From positions 2,108,001 to 2,172,000 of the forward strand of contig NZ_JAYKZX010000003.1 in the NCBI RefSeq assembly GCF_035989265.1: a DNA stretch of 64,000 nt, given 5' to 3'. The notes under the pieces were generated by a model. It worked only from the letters and a program-made list of their open reading frames with translations, had not been told where the DNA came from and did no database searches. Below are positions 33,850 to 41,799 of this stretch, piece by piece. The stretch comes from Sphingobium sp. HWE2-09 (lineage in GTDB: Bacteria > Pseudomonadota > Alphaproteobacteria > Sphingomonadales > Sphingomonadaceae). The translations under genes were made by a program, and so were the position numbers. Each line of letters opens with the position of its first letter. Position 1 is the stretch's first letter.

Positions 33850-35486
33850 GCCGCCGCCTCCTTGATGGGCGCAGCAGCGCCGAAATCCTCGGGAAAATGA
33901 TCGAGCGCACTCAGCACGGGATAGGGCGTGAAGCCCCCCAGCGCACAAAGCGACCCATATTTCATCGTATCAGCCAGATCGCGTAGCAGACTGGTCTGCG
34001 CTTCAATCGACACGTCGATCCGATCCGGCGTGCGCGAATAAAGGGCTTTATCCAAATACCCCTCCACCGTTCGGGCTGAGCCTGTCGAAGCCCCTCCCTT
34101 CTCTTGCGAAGAAAAGGAAAGCCCTTCGACAGGCTCAGGGCGAACGGAGTGAGACACATCGCGCGCCCCAATAATCCGATCCATAATCTCCACCCCCCGC
34201 GTCGATCCGATCCGACAGGGCGTGCATTTCCCGCAACTCTCCGCCGCGCAAAATTCCATCGCGAAACGCGCCATATGCGCCATGTCCACGCTATCGTCGA
34301 ACACGGTGATCCCGGCATGGCCGATCAAGCCGCCCGCCGCCGCGAACGCCTCATAGTCGAACGGCAGATGGAACATGGACGGCGGAAAATAGGCTCCCAA
34401 CGGCCCGCCCACCTGCACCGCCCGCACCGGCCGCCCGCTCGCCGTCCCGCCGCCGATGTCATTCACCAGTTCACCCAGCGTGATGCCGAACCCAATCTCG
34501 TACAGCCCGCCATGCCGCACATTGCCCGCCAACTGCACCGGCATCGTGCCGCGCGACCGCCCGAACCCGACCGCCGCATAGGCCTCCGCCCCCTGCGCCA
34601 ATATGAAAGGCACCGCCGCCAAACTCAGCACATTGTTGATGACAGTCGGCTGCCCGAACAGCCCTTTAAGCGCGGGCAAGGGCGGCTTGGCCCGCACCTG
34701 GCCCCGCTTCCCCTCGATCGAATTGAGCAGCGCCGTCTCCTCGCCACAGACATAAGCGCCCGCCCCCTCGCGCACCTCCAGCGTGAAGGGCGCGACGATA
34801 TCCGCCGACGCCATAATCGCCGCGCGCATGGTCGCGATGCAGAAGGGATATTCCGACCGGATATAGATATAGCCATGGCCCGCCCCCACCGCATGGGCGG
34901 CGATCGCCATCCCCTCGATCAGGCCATAGGGGTCGCCCTCCATCAGCATCCGGTCGGCAAAGGTGCCGCTGTCGCCCTCATCCGCATTGCAGACGATGAA
35001 TTTCTCGCCAGCAGGCGCATCCAGCACCGTCTGCCATTTGATGCCTGTCGGAAAACCTGCCCCGCCACGCCCGCGCAAACCCGACGCCTTGACCGCATCG
35101 ACCACGGTTTGCGGCTCCAATGTCCGCGCCGCCTCCAGCCCGGCCCAGCCCCCATGCGCTGCATAATCGGCAAGGCTGAGCGGATCGATCACTCCGCAGC
35201 GCGCAAAGGTAAACCGCTGCTGCCCCGCAAAAAAGGGCAGCTTATCCACCACCCCCAGCCGCGCCCCATGCGTCCCGTCCAGCACAGCCGCCACATCGTC
35301 CGGCCCGACCGGCCCAAAGCCGATCCGCCCGTCCGCCGTCTCCACCTCGACCAGCGGCTCGATGCTGAACAGCCCGCGCGACCCGGTCCGCACCACCTCG
35401 CACCCGGCCTCCGCAAAGGCCCGCGCCACATCGTCTGCGCCCAGCGCGACGGATGCCATGTCGCGGCTAACAAACACCCGGCTCAT
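33846..35486 (-). CDS. fdsB: NAD-dependent formate dehydrogenase, beta subunit, with in-frame repeat insertion
   Basis: This 546-residue NuoF-like subunit holds FMN, NAD and a [4Fe-4S] cluster. It has an N-terminal thioredoxin-like region (about 1-90), SGLRGRGGAGFPTGIKW, NADEGDSGTFADR, GAGAYVCGEETALLNSIEGK and the cluster site SCGKCTPCRIG, with its fourth cysteine in SLCALGG. Between those two cluster segments lies an 81-bp palindromic repeat (34067-34147) read in frame as SVRPEPVEG...STGSARTVEG, roughly residues 447-474. Known FdsB proteins have only a short loop here. The frame stays open to the normal C-terminus. The ATG at 35486 overlaps the fdsG stop by 4 bp. Confidence 0.95.
   Translation of the reverse strand: MSRVFVSRDMASVALGADDVARAFAEAGCEVVRTGSRGLFSIEPLVEVETADGRIGFGPVGPDDVAAVLDGTHGARLGVVDKLPFFAGQQRFTFARCGVIDPLSLADYAAHGGWAGLEAARTLEPQTVVDAVKASGLRGRGGAGFPTGIKWQTVLDAPAGEKFIVCNADEGDSGTFADRMLMEGDPYGLIEGMAIAAHAVGAGHGYIYIRSEYPFCIATMRAAIMASADIVAPFTLEVREGAGAYVCGEETALLNSIEGKRGQVRAKPPLPALKGLFGQPTVINNVLSLAAVPFILAQGAEAYAAVGFGRSRGTMPVQLAGNVRHGGLYEIGFGITLGELVNDIGGGTASGRPVRAVQVGGPLGAYFPPSMFHLPFDYEAFAAAGGLIGHAGITVFDDSVDMAHMARFAMEFCAAESCGKCTPCRIGSTRGVEIMDRIIGARDVSHSVRPEPVEGLSFSSQEKGGASTGSARTVEGYLDKALYSRTPDRIDVSIEAQTSLLRDLADTMKYGSLCALGGFTPYPVLSALDHFPEDFGAAAPIKEAAA
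34067..34147. repeat. family B palindrome inserted in frame within fdsB
   Basis: CCGTTCGGGCTGAGCCTGTC and the following GAAG (34067-34090) pair with the inverse arm at 34124-34147, 22 of 24 positions matching, around a 33-nt loop. The total length is 81 bp, exactly 27 codons. The arms match the intergenic family B copies at 56549-56647 and elsewhere in this window. Confidence 0.9.
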
Positions 35487-35935
35487 GCCGCCACCTCCAG
35501 CGCGATCCGCTCCAGCGCCTCCGCATCGATCTGCGCCACCGGCCGCCCGTCGACCAGCGCATTGGGGCCGATCGCACACAGGCCCAGGCAATAGACCGGC
35601 TCCAGCGCCAACTGCCCGTCGGCCCGCGTCTCGCCCATCGCCACGCCCAGCCGCCTGGCCGCCGCCGCCTCGATTGCCGCGCCGCCCCGCGCCTGGCAGC
35701 TTTCCGCCCGGCACAGCTTCACGACATGTCGCCCCGGCGCGACCCGCCGAAAATCATGGTAGAAGGTGACGACCCCATGCACGTCCGCGCGGCTGAGGTT
35801 CAGCGCCTTGGCGATCACCGGCACCACTGCATCGTCGATATGGCCCGCTTCCGCCTGCACCGCATGGAGCAGCGGCAACAGCCGGTCCCGCGTCGCGCCA
35901 TGCCGCGCGGTCCACGCGCCGATAAACTCTTCCAT
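35483..35935 (-). CDS. fdsG: NAD-dependent formate dehydrogenase, gamma subunit
   Basis: This 150-residue NuoE-like protein starts at ATG 35935 (MEEFIGAWTARHG). It has an N-terminal helical bundle (LPLLHAVQAEAGHIDDAVVP) and a thioredoxin-fold [2Fe-2S] domain with KLCRAESCQARGG (Cys-x4-Cys) and PVYCLGLCAIGPNALVDG (Cys-x3-Cys). It relays electrons between FdsA and FdsB. It is the first gene of the formate dehydrogenase operon, reading leftwards, with its promoter region in the 100 bp between it and the LysR gene. Confidence 0.95.
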   Translation of the reverse strand: MEEFIGAWTARHGATRDRLLPLLHAVQAEAGHIDDAVVPVIAKALNLSRADVHGVVTFYHDFRRVAPGRHVVKLCRAESCQARGGAAIEAAAARRLGVAMGETRADGQLALEPVYCLGLCAIGPNALVDGRPVAQIDAEALERIALEVAA

Positions 35936-36017
35936 CACACCCTGCCTTTTTGGCCCTGTTGTGCGGGCGATCCTGATCGCGCACGGCCGTAGGGTCAAAT
36001 CGAAGACGGATATCTGC

Positions 36018-36034
36018 GATAGAGAAACCCTATC
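36018..36034. promoter_or_regulatory. LysR-type operator-like palindrome upstream of fdsG
   Basis: GATAG-N7-CTATC is a perfect interrupted palindrome overlapping the stop of the LysR gene and lying about 83 bp upstream of the fdsG start. The plus strand reads GATAGAGAAACCCTATC, so the minus strand shows ATAGGGTTTCTCTAT. A related string ATAGGCTTTATAGAG occurs at 36944-36958, just upstream of the LysR gene itself. Interrupted ATAG/CTAT dyads are typical of LysR-type recognition sites. Assignment is inferred from symmetry and position. Confidence 0.45.
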
Positions 36035-36935
36035 AGGCTTTCCGAAAGCCCGGCGGCAACCGCAACTCGCGCGCCACGCCCAGCACCGCCTGTGCCAATG
36101 GTCCCATCGGCGCGCTGTCCGATACGATCACGCCGATCCGGCTGCCCTCCTCCCCATCCGGCATGACATGCGTCCGCGCCCAGGCCAGCCCATCCAGCAA
36201 GGTCGCATGGCTATCGGGAATGATCGAACACAGCCGCCCCTGCTGCACCATCGCCAACAGCGCAACATAGCTATCCGCCGTCACCAGCGGTCGCAGCGCC
36301 AGCCCCCGCTCCGCCAGCCGTGCGTCCAATATCCGCCTATTCTGCATCCCCTGATGCAGCAGGCACAGCGGCAGCGCAGCCAACCCCGCCCAGTCCAGCG
36401 GATCGGGTACGGCCACCCCACCCACCGCGCTCACTAACATCGTCCGCTCGACATAGAGCGGCACGGACAGCGCATGGGCGGGCGGCTCGAAATCCAGATA
36501 GGTCAGTCCCGCATCCAGTTCGAACGCCGCCAGTTCCCGCTCGATCTGCCGCGACGTCAGCGCCCGGATGGAGACGTTCAGCCCCGGATGCCGCGCCAGC
36601 ATCGCCGCCACCAGGCACCCGATGGCGGGCATCGCCGCCGGGATCGCCCCCAGTCGCAACTCCCCCTTCAACGGCCCCCGCGCGGTTTCCGCCGCCTGCG
36701 CCAGCGCCTCGGCCGCCGCGACCAGCTGCCGCGCCCACGGCAAGATCGCCTCTCCCTCCGCCGTCAGCCCGCCATATTTGCGGTCGCGCCGGATCAACCG
36801 CTTGCCCAGTTGCGTCTCCAGCGCGGCGATGCCCGCCGACAAAGTGGGCTGCGACACATTGCAATGTGCCGCCGCCCGCGCGAAATGGCCTTCGCGCTCC
36901 AGCGCCAGAAAATATTCGACAAGCCGGGTCTGCAT
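36033..36935 (-). CDS. LysR-family regulator, probable FdsR
   Basis: This 300-residue protein starts at ATG 36935 (MQTRLVEYFLALE); an ATG at 36962 would add nine residues. The winged helix (about 1-60) reads GHFARAAAHCNVSQPTLSAG and IAALETQLGKRLIRRDRK. The C-terminal effector domain (about 85-295) starts ELRLGAIPAAMPAIGCLVAA. It lies directly upstream of the fds operon on the same strand, as a regulator of formate dehydrogenase would; relatives of this type are annotated FdsR or hydrogen-peroxide-inducible activator. The effector is unknown. Confidence 0.88.
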   Translation of the reverse strand: MQTRLVEYFLALEREGHFARAAAHCNVSQPTLSAGIAALETQLGKRLIRRDRKYGGLTAEGEAILPWARQLVAAAEALAQAAETARGPLKGELRLGAIPAAMPAIGCLVAAMLARHPGLNVSIRALTSRQIERELAAFELDAGLTYLDFEPPAHALSVPLYVERTMLVSAVGGVAVPDPLDWAGLAALPLCLLHQGMQNRRILDARLAERGLALRPLVTADSYVALLAMVQQGRLCSIIPDSHATLLDGLAWARTHVMPDGEEGSRIGVIVSDSAPMGPLAQAVLGVARELRLPPGFRKA

Positions 36936-36981
36936 CGCACGACCATAGGCTTTATAGAGCATGGCTATCAAGGGAGGCGCT

Positions 36982-37518
36982 ATGCGCGAAGGACCGATAT
37001 TGGGCGCGGTGCTGGCGGGCGGACGCTCCAGCCGCTTCGGCAGCGACAAGGCGCTGGCCCGCATGACCGACGGCCGCACGCTGATCGACCATGCGATGGC
37101 GGGCCTCGCTCCCCATGTCGCCAGCATCGTCATCTGCGGGCGCGCGCATGATCGGGGCACCGGCCTGGCCGATCGCCCCGCGCCCGACATGGGACCATTG
37201 GGCGGCCTCAACGCCGCGCTCCACCATGCGCTGGATCACGGCTTCATCGGTGTCCTCACCACCGGCTGCGACATGCCCCTCTACCCCGCCGCCCTCCCCG
37301 CCGCGCTGATCGGCGAAGGCGCCGCGATTCTCAAAGGCCAGCAACTGCTCGGCTGGTGGCCCGCCACGCTGGCACCGGAACTGGACGCCCATCTCTCAGA
37401 GCATAACAACCGCTCGATCCACGGCTGGCTCGACCGCATCAGCGCGCGCGTGGTCGAAATACCCGGCGTCACCCTCCCCAACATCAACCGCCCGGAGGAT
37501 TTGGCGGGCCTATCGTAG
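36982..37518 (+). CDS. mobA: molybdenum cofactor guanylyltransferase
   Basis: This 178-residue protein (from ATG 36982, behind AGGGAGG; an ATG at 36961 adds seven residues) has the nucleotidyltransferase signature GAVLAGGRSSRFGSDKAL, PDMGPLGGLNAALHHA and LTTGCDMPLYPAALP. MobA attaches GMP to Mo-molybdopterin to give the bis-MGD cofactor required by FdsA. Its position, divergent from the fds regulator and operon, fits a dedicated supply of cofactor to formate dehydrogenase. At this length it is a compact version of the usual ~190-residue enzyme. Confidence 0.93.
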   Translation: MREGPILGAVLAGGRSSRFGSDKALARMTDGRTLIDHAMAGLAPHVASIVICGRAHDRGTGLADRPAPDMGPLGGLNAALHHALDHGFIGVLTTGCDMPLYPAALPAALIGEGAAILKGQQLLGWWPATLAPELDAHLSEHNNRSIHGWLDRISARVVEIPGVTLPNINRPEDLAGLS

Positions 37519-37969
37519 GTGCTCTCGCAAAGGCGGAAACCCAGTCCCGCCGTTTCAACCGGCTTCCCACTTGCGCGGGAACCCGCGGCACCTCATCAAG
37601 CATCCTCGCCGCTGCATGCGTCTCTACCCTCACCTCTTTTACCCGCTTCCAGCCCGGCGCTAAGCCAAGGCAAGTTAGGGCGGGTTGAGAACCGGCAAGG
37701 GCTTGATTGAGGGAAAGCGGACGGTCGGCTTGCCCGGCCCCGCCCGCTGGCGGGAGGGGCAGCGAGACTTAATGAGCGAAGCGAATTTAGTCGCAGCGGG
37801 GTGGGCCAGCGCCAGGTTGCGCAAGCCCACCCCCTGACCCCCTCCCGCCAGCGGGAGGGGGAATGAAGTCGGCAATGGGTCGCCGACCACCCCCCGTCAT
37901 CCCGGGCTTGACCCGGGACCCCGCTTCACTTTCCAACGCCCCCGTCGAAAAAGCGACGCCCCCGCCCCG
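37519..37969. repeat. repeat-filled intergenic region (families A, C and D)
   Basis: This 451-bp gap downstream of mobA holds a degraded family A pair (about 37520-37590) and a 146-bp family C composite (37717-37862). The composite consists of CCCGCTGGCGGGAGGGG arms at both ends, inverted relative to each other, around a less conserved centre. A family D copy, CCGTCATCCCGGGCTTGACC, is at 37896. No coding sequence is seen. Confidence 0.65.
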
Positions 37970-39211
37970 TCAGCGTTCCGCGACCAGCAGCTTGTCGATC
38001 TTGCGCCCGTCCATATCCACGATCTCGAACCGCCATCCCTGATCGTCGATATAATCGCCGACTTCCGGCAAGCGCTTCAACAACCAAAGCGCATGACCCG
38101 CGACCGTCGCATAATCGCGGTCTTCGGACAGGTCGATGCCGATCCGCTCGGCCAGCTGGTCGATCGGCATCTGCCCCGACACCAGCAGGCTGCCATCCTC
38201 GCGCTCGACCATGTCCGGTTCGTCATAGGCGTCGCGGTCCGACGCGAAATGGCCCGCAATCGCCGACAGCAGGTCCGCCGGGGTCACGATCCCTTCGAAA
38301 TGCCCATATTCGTCATGCACCATCACCATCGGCACGTCGGACCGGCGCAACACTTCCAGCGCGTCCATCGCATCGACCTGATCCGGCACCACCTCCACCT
38401 TGCGCATCAGCGCGCCGACATTGAGCGCCTCGCCCCGGAACAGCGCGGTCATGATGTCGCGCGCCTGGACGATGCCGATAATATCCTCCACCGACCCGCG
38501 CCCCACCGGCAGGCGGGTGTGCGGCGTTTCCAGCAGGCGGCTGCGAATCGTCGCGTCGTCGGCGGCGATATCGATCCAGTCCACGTCCATCCGCTGCGTC
38601 ATCACCTCGCGCACCGGCCGGTCGGCCAGCCGCACGACGCCCGATATGATCGCCCGTTCGCTTTCCTCGATGATGCCCGACCGGCTCGCCTCGGCGACGA
38701 TCAGATGCAGTTCCTCGGCCGTGACATGATGTTCCGATTCGCGGTCCAGCCGCAACAGCTTGAAGATCAGGCTGCTCGATCCGTCGAGCAGCCACACGAT
38801 CGGCGCGGTGATCTTCGACAGCCACAGCATCGGCGCGGCCACCAGCACGGCGATCGGCTCGGGCGCGCGCAAAGCGAACTGCTTGGGCACCAATTCGCCC
38901 ACGATCAAAGAGGCATAGGTGGTCAGCCCGATGACCAGCGCGAACCCCGCATTGTCGGCCAGGTTCGCGGGCACGCCCAGCGCCTGCAACCGCTCGCCCG
39001 TCGGCCCGCCCAGGCTCGCGCCCGAATAGGCGCCCGCAATGATGCCGATCAGCGTGATGCCGATCTGGACCGTGGACAGGAACTTGCCCGGATCGCTCGC
39101 CAGCGCCAGCGCCGTGGTCGCGCCCTTGCGCCCGGCCTTCTCCATCCCCTGCAGGCGCGGCTTGCGCGCCGACACGATGGCCAGTTCGGACATGGCAAAG
39201 ACACCATTCAA
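37970..39211 (-). CDS. CNNM/CorC (HlyC) family transporter-associated protein, N-terminus probably frameshifted
   Basis: The visible frame gives 413 residues from TTG 39211. It contains a DUF21/CNNM membrane domain (SELAIVSARKPRLQGMEKAG, GITLIGIIAGAYSGASLGGP, GELVPKQFALRAPE), a pair of CBS domains (MTQRMDVDWIDI, GIVQARDIMTALF, VPMVMVHDEYGHFEGIVTPA) and a C-terminal CorC_HlyC domain. The family is implicated in Mg/Co efflux or membrane stability. The frame stays open upstream through TPFPWADLVIILALVALNG, a normal CNNM first helix, but has no ATG. An ATG at 39285 (or 39300) is in a different frame, and the two join if the G7 run at 39268-39274 had one more base. The true gene therefore probably starts at 39285. 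Confidence 0.9.
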   Translation of the reverse strand: MNGVFAMSELAIVSARKPRLQGMEKAGRKGATTALALASDPGKFLSTVQIGITLIGIIAGAYSGASLGGPTGERLQALGVPANLADNAGFALVIGLTTYASLIVGELVPKQFALRAPEPIAVLVAAPMLWLSKITAPIVWLLDGSSSLIFKLLRLDRESEHHVTAEELHLIVAEASRSGIIEESERAIISGVVRLADRPVREVMTQRMDVDWIDIAADDATIRSRLLETPHTRLPVGRGSVEDIIGIVQARDIMTALFRGEALNVGALMRKVEVVPDQVDAMDALEVLRRSDVPMVMVHDEYGHFEGIVTPADLLSAIAGHFASDRDAYDEPDMVEREDGSLLVSGQMPIDQLAERIGIDLSEDRDYATVAGHALWLLKRLPEVGDYIDDQGWRFEIVDMDGRKIDKLLVAER

Positions 39212-39435
39212 GGCGACGAGCGCCAGGATGATGACAAGATCGGCCCATGGAAAGGGCGTGAGTTGGTGGGGGGGATCGTGGCCATGGTGGTCGGCTGCAT
39301 CCTATAACCGCTATTCTTTCAATTTCACAACATTCCCATCACCATCGGTTCAGTTCGCTTGTGGAACAATATATCCGCTCGGCTATTGAACGGGGCAGCC
39401 GCTCCAAAAGGGCGAAAAGACAAGGGAACAGGTTC

Positions 39436-40116
39436 ATGAGGATTTCTCACCGCATCATCGGCGTCGCGGGCCTCGCCGCAATGCTTGCCACCACCGCCTG
39501 CACCACCGACCCGGAAACCGGTCAGCGCTCCATTTCGAAGGCGGCGATCGGCGGCATCGGCGGCGCGCTGGGCGGCTATCTGCTGGGCGATCTGGTCGGC
39601 GGCCGCAACGACCGCACCGAAAAGATCCTGGGCGCGGGCATCGGCGCGGTCGCGGGCGCGGGCATCGGCGCCTATATGGACGCGCAGGAACGCAAGCTGC
39701 GCGAGGAAACCGCCGGCAGCGGCGTGGACGTGATTCGCGACGGCGACAATCTGCTGCTGCGCATGCCCTCGGGCATCACCTTCGCCTATAACAAGGCCGA
39801 CGTGCAGCCGCAGTTCCAGCCGACGCTGAACGACGTCGCCTCGGTCCTGTCGCAATATCCCAAAACCTATATCGACGTGTACGGCCATACCGACAGCGAC
39901 GGCGCGGACGCCTATAACCAGACCCTGTCCGAACGCCGCGCCCAATCGGTCGCCAGCTATCTGGTGAGCAAGGGCGTCCAGTCCGCCCGCATCGGCACCC
40001 GCGGCTTCGGCGAAACCCAGCCGATCGCGTCCAACGCCACCGAAGAAGGCAAGGCCGCCAACCGCCGCGTCGAAATCAAGATCGCGCCGGTGACCGAAGC
40101 CGACGTGCGAGGCTGA
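39436..40116 (+). CDS. OmpA-family lipoprotein (YiaD type)
   Basis: This 226-residue protein starts at ATG 39436. It has a lipoprotein signal with lipobox TTAC (cysteine about residue 22), then a glycine-zipper segment (about 35-75, GGIGGALGGYLLGDLVGG, GAGIGAVAGAGIGAYMDAQE) that inserts in a membrane. The C-terminal OmpA peptidoglycan-binding domain (about 95-215) contains IDVYGHTDSDGADAYNQTLS, ERRAQSVASYL and ANRRVEIKI. The arrangement matches YiaD-like lipoproteins that tether the outer membrane to peptidoglycan. It is monocistronic. Confidence 0.93.
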   Translation: MRISHRIIGVAGLAAMLATTACTTDPETGQRSISKAAIGGIGGALGGYLLGDLVGGRNDRTEKILGAGIGAVAGAGIGAYMDAQERKLREETAGSGVDVIRDGDNLLLRMPSGITFAYNKADVQPQFQPTLNDVASVLSQYPKTYIDVYGHTDSDGADAYNQTLSERRAQSVASYLVSKGVQSARIGTRGFGETQPIASNATEEGKAANRRVEIKIAPVTEADVRG

Positions 40117-40125
40117 TCCCGTTGT

Positions 40126-40674
40126 TCAGGCGCGGGCGGTAATCGCCCGCGCCATCAACGCCAACGCCGCCCGTTCCGCCACCGGGTCGGGCGGCAACCG
40201 GCCATCCAGCGCCAGGGTCGCCAACCCATGCACCAGCCCCCAACAGGCCAGCGTGCCCGCCTCCGCCCGTCCGGGCGCCAATGCCGCCACCCGCGCGGCC
40301 ATCCGATCATAGGCGCCATGGCATTGCGCGGGCGACAGCGTCCGCCCCGCCCCATCCGCGAACATCAGCCGGAACAGCGCGGGATGCCGCCGGGCAAAGT
40401 CGATATAGGCCACCCCCTGCCGCACCAACGCCTCCCCGCCATCTTCGACAGCGTCGGCCTCTGCCGCATCCGCGTCCAGCATCGCAAAGCCGCGTAGCGC
40501 CACGGCGGCCATCAGCGCGCTCTTGTCGGCAAAATGGCGATAGGGGGCCATTGCCGATACCTGGGCCGCGCGCGCCACCGCGCGCAGGCTGACCTCCCCC
40601 TCCCCCGCGCGCAGCAGCTCCAACGCGCACAGCACCAGGCGATCATGTAAGGAGAGGCTATCGTTCGTCGGCAT
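40126..40674 (-). CDS. TetR/AcrR-family repressor
   Basis: This 182-residue protein has an N-terminal HTH (about 10-55, SLRAVARAAQVSAMAPYRHF) followed by ADKSALMAAVALRGFAML, and an all-helical ligand domain (TetR_C_33-like, with HPALFRLMFADGAG). It is divergent from the DUF4188 gene and shares a 58-bp control region carrying two near-identical sites. It probably represses itself and the neighbouring haem-binding-like protein. Ligand unknown. Confidence 0.9.
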   Translation of the reverse strand: MPTNDSLSLHDRLVLCALELLRAGEGEVSLRAVARAAQVSAMAPYRHFADKSALMAAVALRGFAMLDADAAEADAVEDGGEALVRQGVAYIDFARRHPALFRLMFADGAGRTLSPAQCHGAYDRMAARVAALAPGRAEAGTLACWGLVHGLATLALDGRLPPDPVAERAALALMARAITARA

Positions 40675-40716
40675 GTTTACACTGTAATCAAAATGGCGTA
40701 GGTTTACAGCATAAAC
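40675..40716. promoter_or_regulatory. two operator-like sites in the TetR/DUF4188 divergent promoter
   Basis: GTTTACAGCATAAAC (40702-40716) is a perfect GTTTA-N5-TAAAC dyad. GTTTACACTGTAATC (40675-40689) is an imperfect copy with centres 27 bp apart. They flank the divergent starts of the TetR gene (40674) and the DUF4188 gene (40733), where a self-regulating TetR repressor would bind. Confidence 0.6.
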
Positions 40717-40732
40717 ATCATGGAGTCGTCCG

Positions 40733-41185
40733 ATGCAAGCCCGACAATCCGTCGATCTCGACGCCTATCCCGACCTCATCATGATCCTGCTGGGCTTCCG
40801 CGTCACGCGCCTGCGCGGCCTGCCCGCCCTCCTGCGGATCGGACGCGGCCTGCGCACGATAGAGCGCGATCCGCCGGACGGACTGCTCGCGCACGAACAA
40901 TTTCTCTTCGCCTATAATCATGTCGGCATCCGCCAATATTGGCGCGACCTCGACAGCCTGGAACGCTTCACCCGTTCCATGCCGCATGCAGGCTGGTGGC
41001 GCGATTTCGCAAAGGGCGACAATGGTGCAGGCTTCTGGCACGAAAGCTACAGCCGCAGCGGCGCGATGGAGGCGGTCTATATCGACATGCCCGACCCCAT
41101 AGGCTTTAGCCGCTTCGCCCCCGCGCTCGACCCGAGCGGCCCTTTCCTCACCGCCCGCGCCCGCATGGCGCGCAAGGCGCCCTAG
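40733..41185 (+). CDS. DUF4188 (monooxygenase-like) protein
   Basis: This 150-residue protein begins at ATG 40733 behind GGAG. The sequence LIMILLGFRVTRLRGLPALL, HEQFLFAYNHVGIRQYWRDL and GGGFWHESYSR-like GAGFWHESYSRSG with EAVYIDMPDPIGFSRFAP fits the DUF4188 family. Relatives have a dimeric ferredoxin-like fold and include phenylacetaldoxime-dehydratase-related and putative monooxygenase proteins. The specific reaction is not known. Expression is likely controlled by the divergent TetR repressor. Confidence 0.85.
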   Translation: MQARQSVDLDAYPDLIMILLGFRVTRLRGLPALLRIGRGLRTIERDPPDGLLAHEQFLFAYNHVGIRQYWRDLDSLERFTRSMPHAGWWRDFAKGDNGAGFWHESYSRSGAMEAVYIDMPDPIGFSRFAPALDPSGPFLTARARMARKAP

Positions 41186-41799
41186 AAACTCGCCTTCAAC
41201 CCGTCGATCACGAACTGTGCCGCCAGCGCCGCCAGCAACACGCCCAACAGCCGCGTGATCACCGCCTCGATCTTGCGCCCCAAAAGCGCCATCAGCGGCC
41301 CCGCCGCCAGCAGCGATCCCAGCATCAGCAGCAACGTCACCAGCACCGCGCCCAGCACCACCATCCGCTCCGCCACCCCGTCGGCGCGCGACATCAGCAG
41401 CATGACGGTCGCGATCGATCCTGGCCCCGCGATCATCGGCATCGCCATCGGGAAGACGGAGACGTCCTCCACCTCCGGCGTCTCGGCGATCTTCTGCGCC
41501 CGATCCTCGCGCCGTTCGGTGCGCTTCTCAAACACCATGTCCATCGCGATCAGGAACAGCATGATGCCGCCCGCGATGCGGAAACTGTCGAGCGCGATGC
41601 CCAGCGTGCCGAGCAGTTGCTTGCCCCACAAAGCGAACACGAACAGGATCGCCGCGGCAATCCCCACCGCGCGGATCGCCATGGACCGCCGCTGCACCGC
41701 GTTCGCCCCGTTGGTCAGGCTCGCATAGATGGGCGCGCAACCGGGCGGGTCGATCACCACGAACAGGGTGATGAAGGCCGATATGAACAGCTCGATCAT
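41182..41799 (-). CDS. MarC-family integral membrane protein
   Basis: This 205-residue protein has about six membrane helices with the family signatures FITLFVVIDPPGCAPIYASL and FPMAMPMIAGPGSIATVMLL. MarC proteins were once linked to multiple antibiotic resistance but have no proven transport substrate. It is the last gene of the five-gene leftward operon that begins with yggT; its ATG overlaps the preceding stop by 4 bp. Its 3' end overlaps the convergent DUF4188 gene by 4 bp. Confidence 0.93.
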   Translation of the reverse strand: MIELFISAFITLFVVIDPPGCAPIYASLTNGANAVQRRSMAIRAVGIAAAILFVFALWGKQLLGTLGIALDSFRIAGGIMLFLIAMDMVFEKRTERREDRAQKIAETPEVEDVSVFPMAMPMIAGPGSIATVMLLMSRADGVAERMVVLGAVLVTLLLMLGSLLAAGPLMALLGRKIEAVITRLLGVLLAALAAQFVIDGLKASF

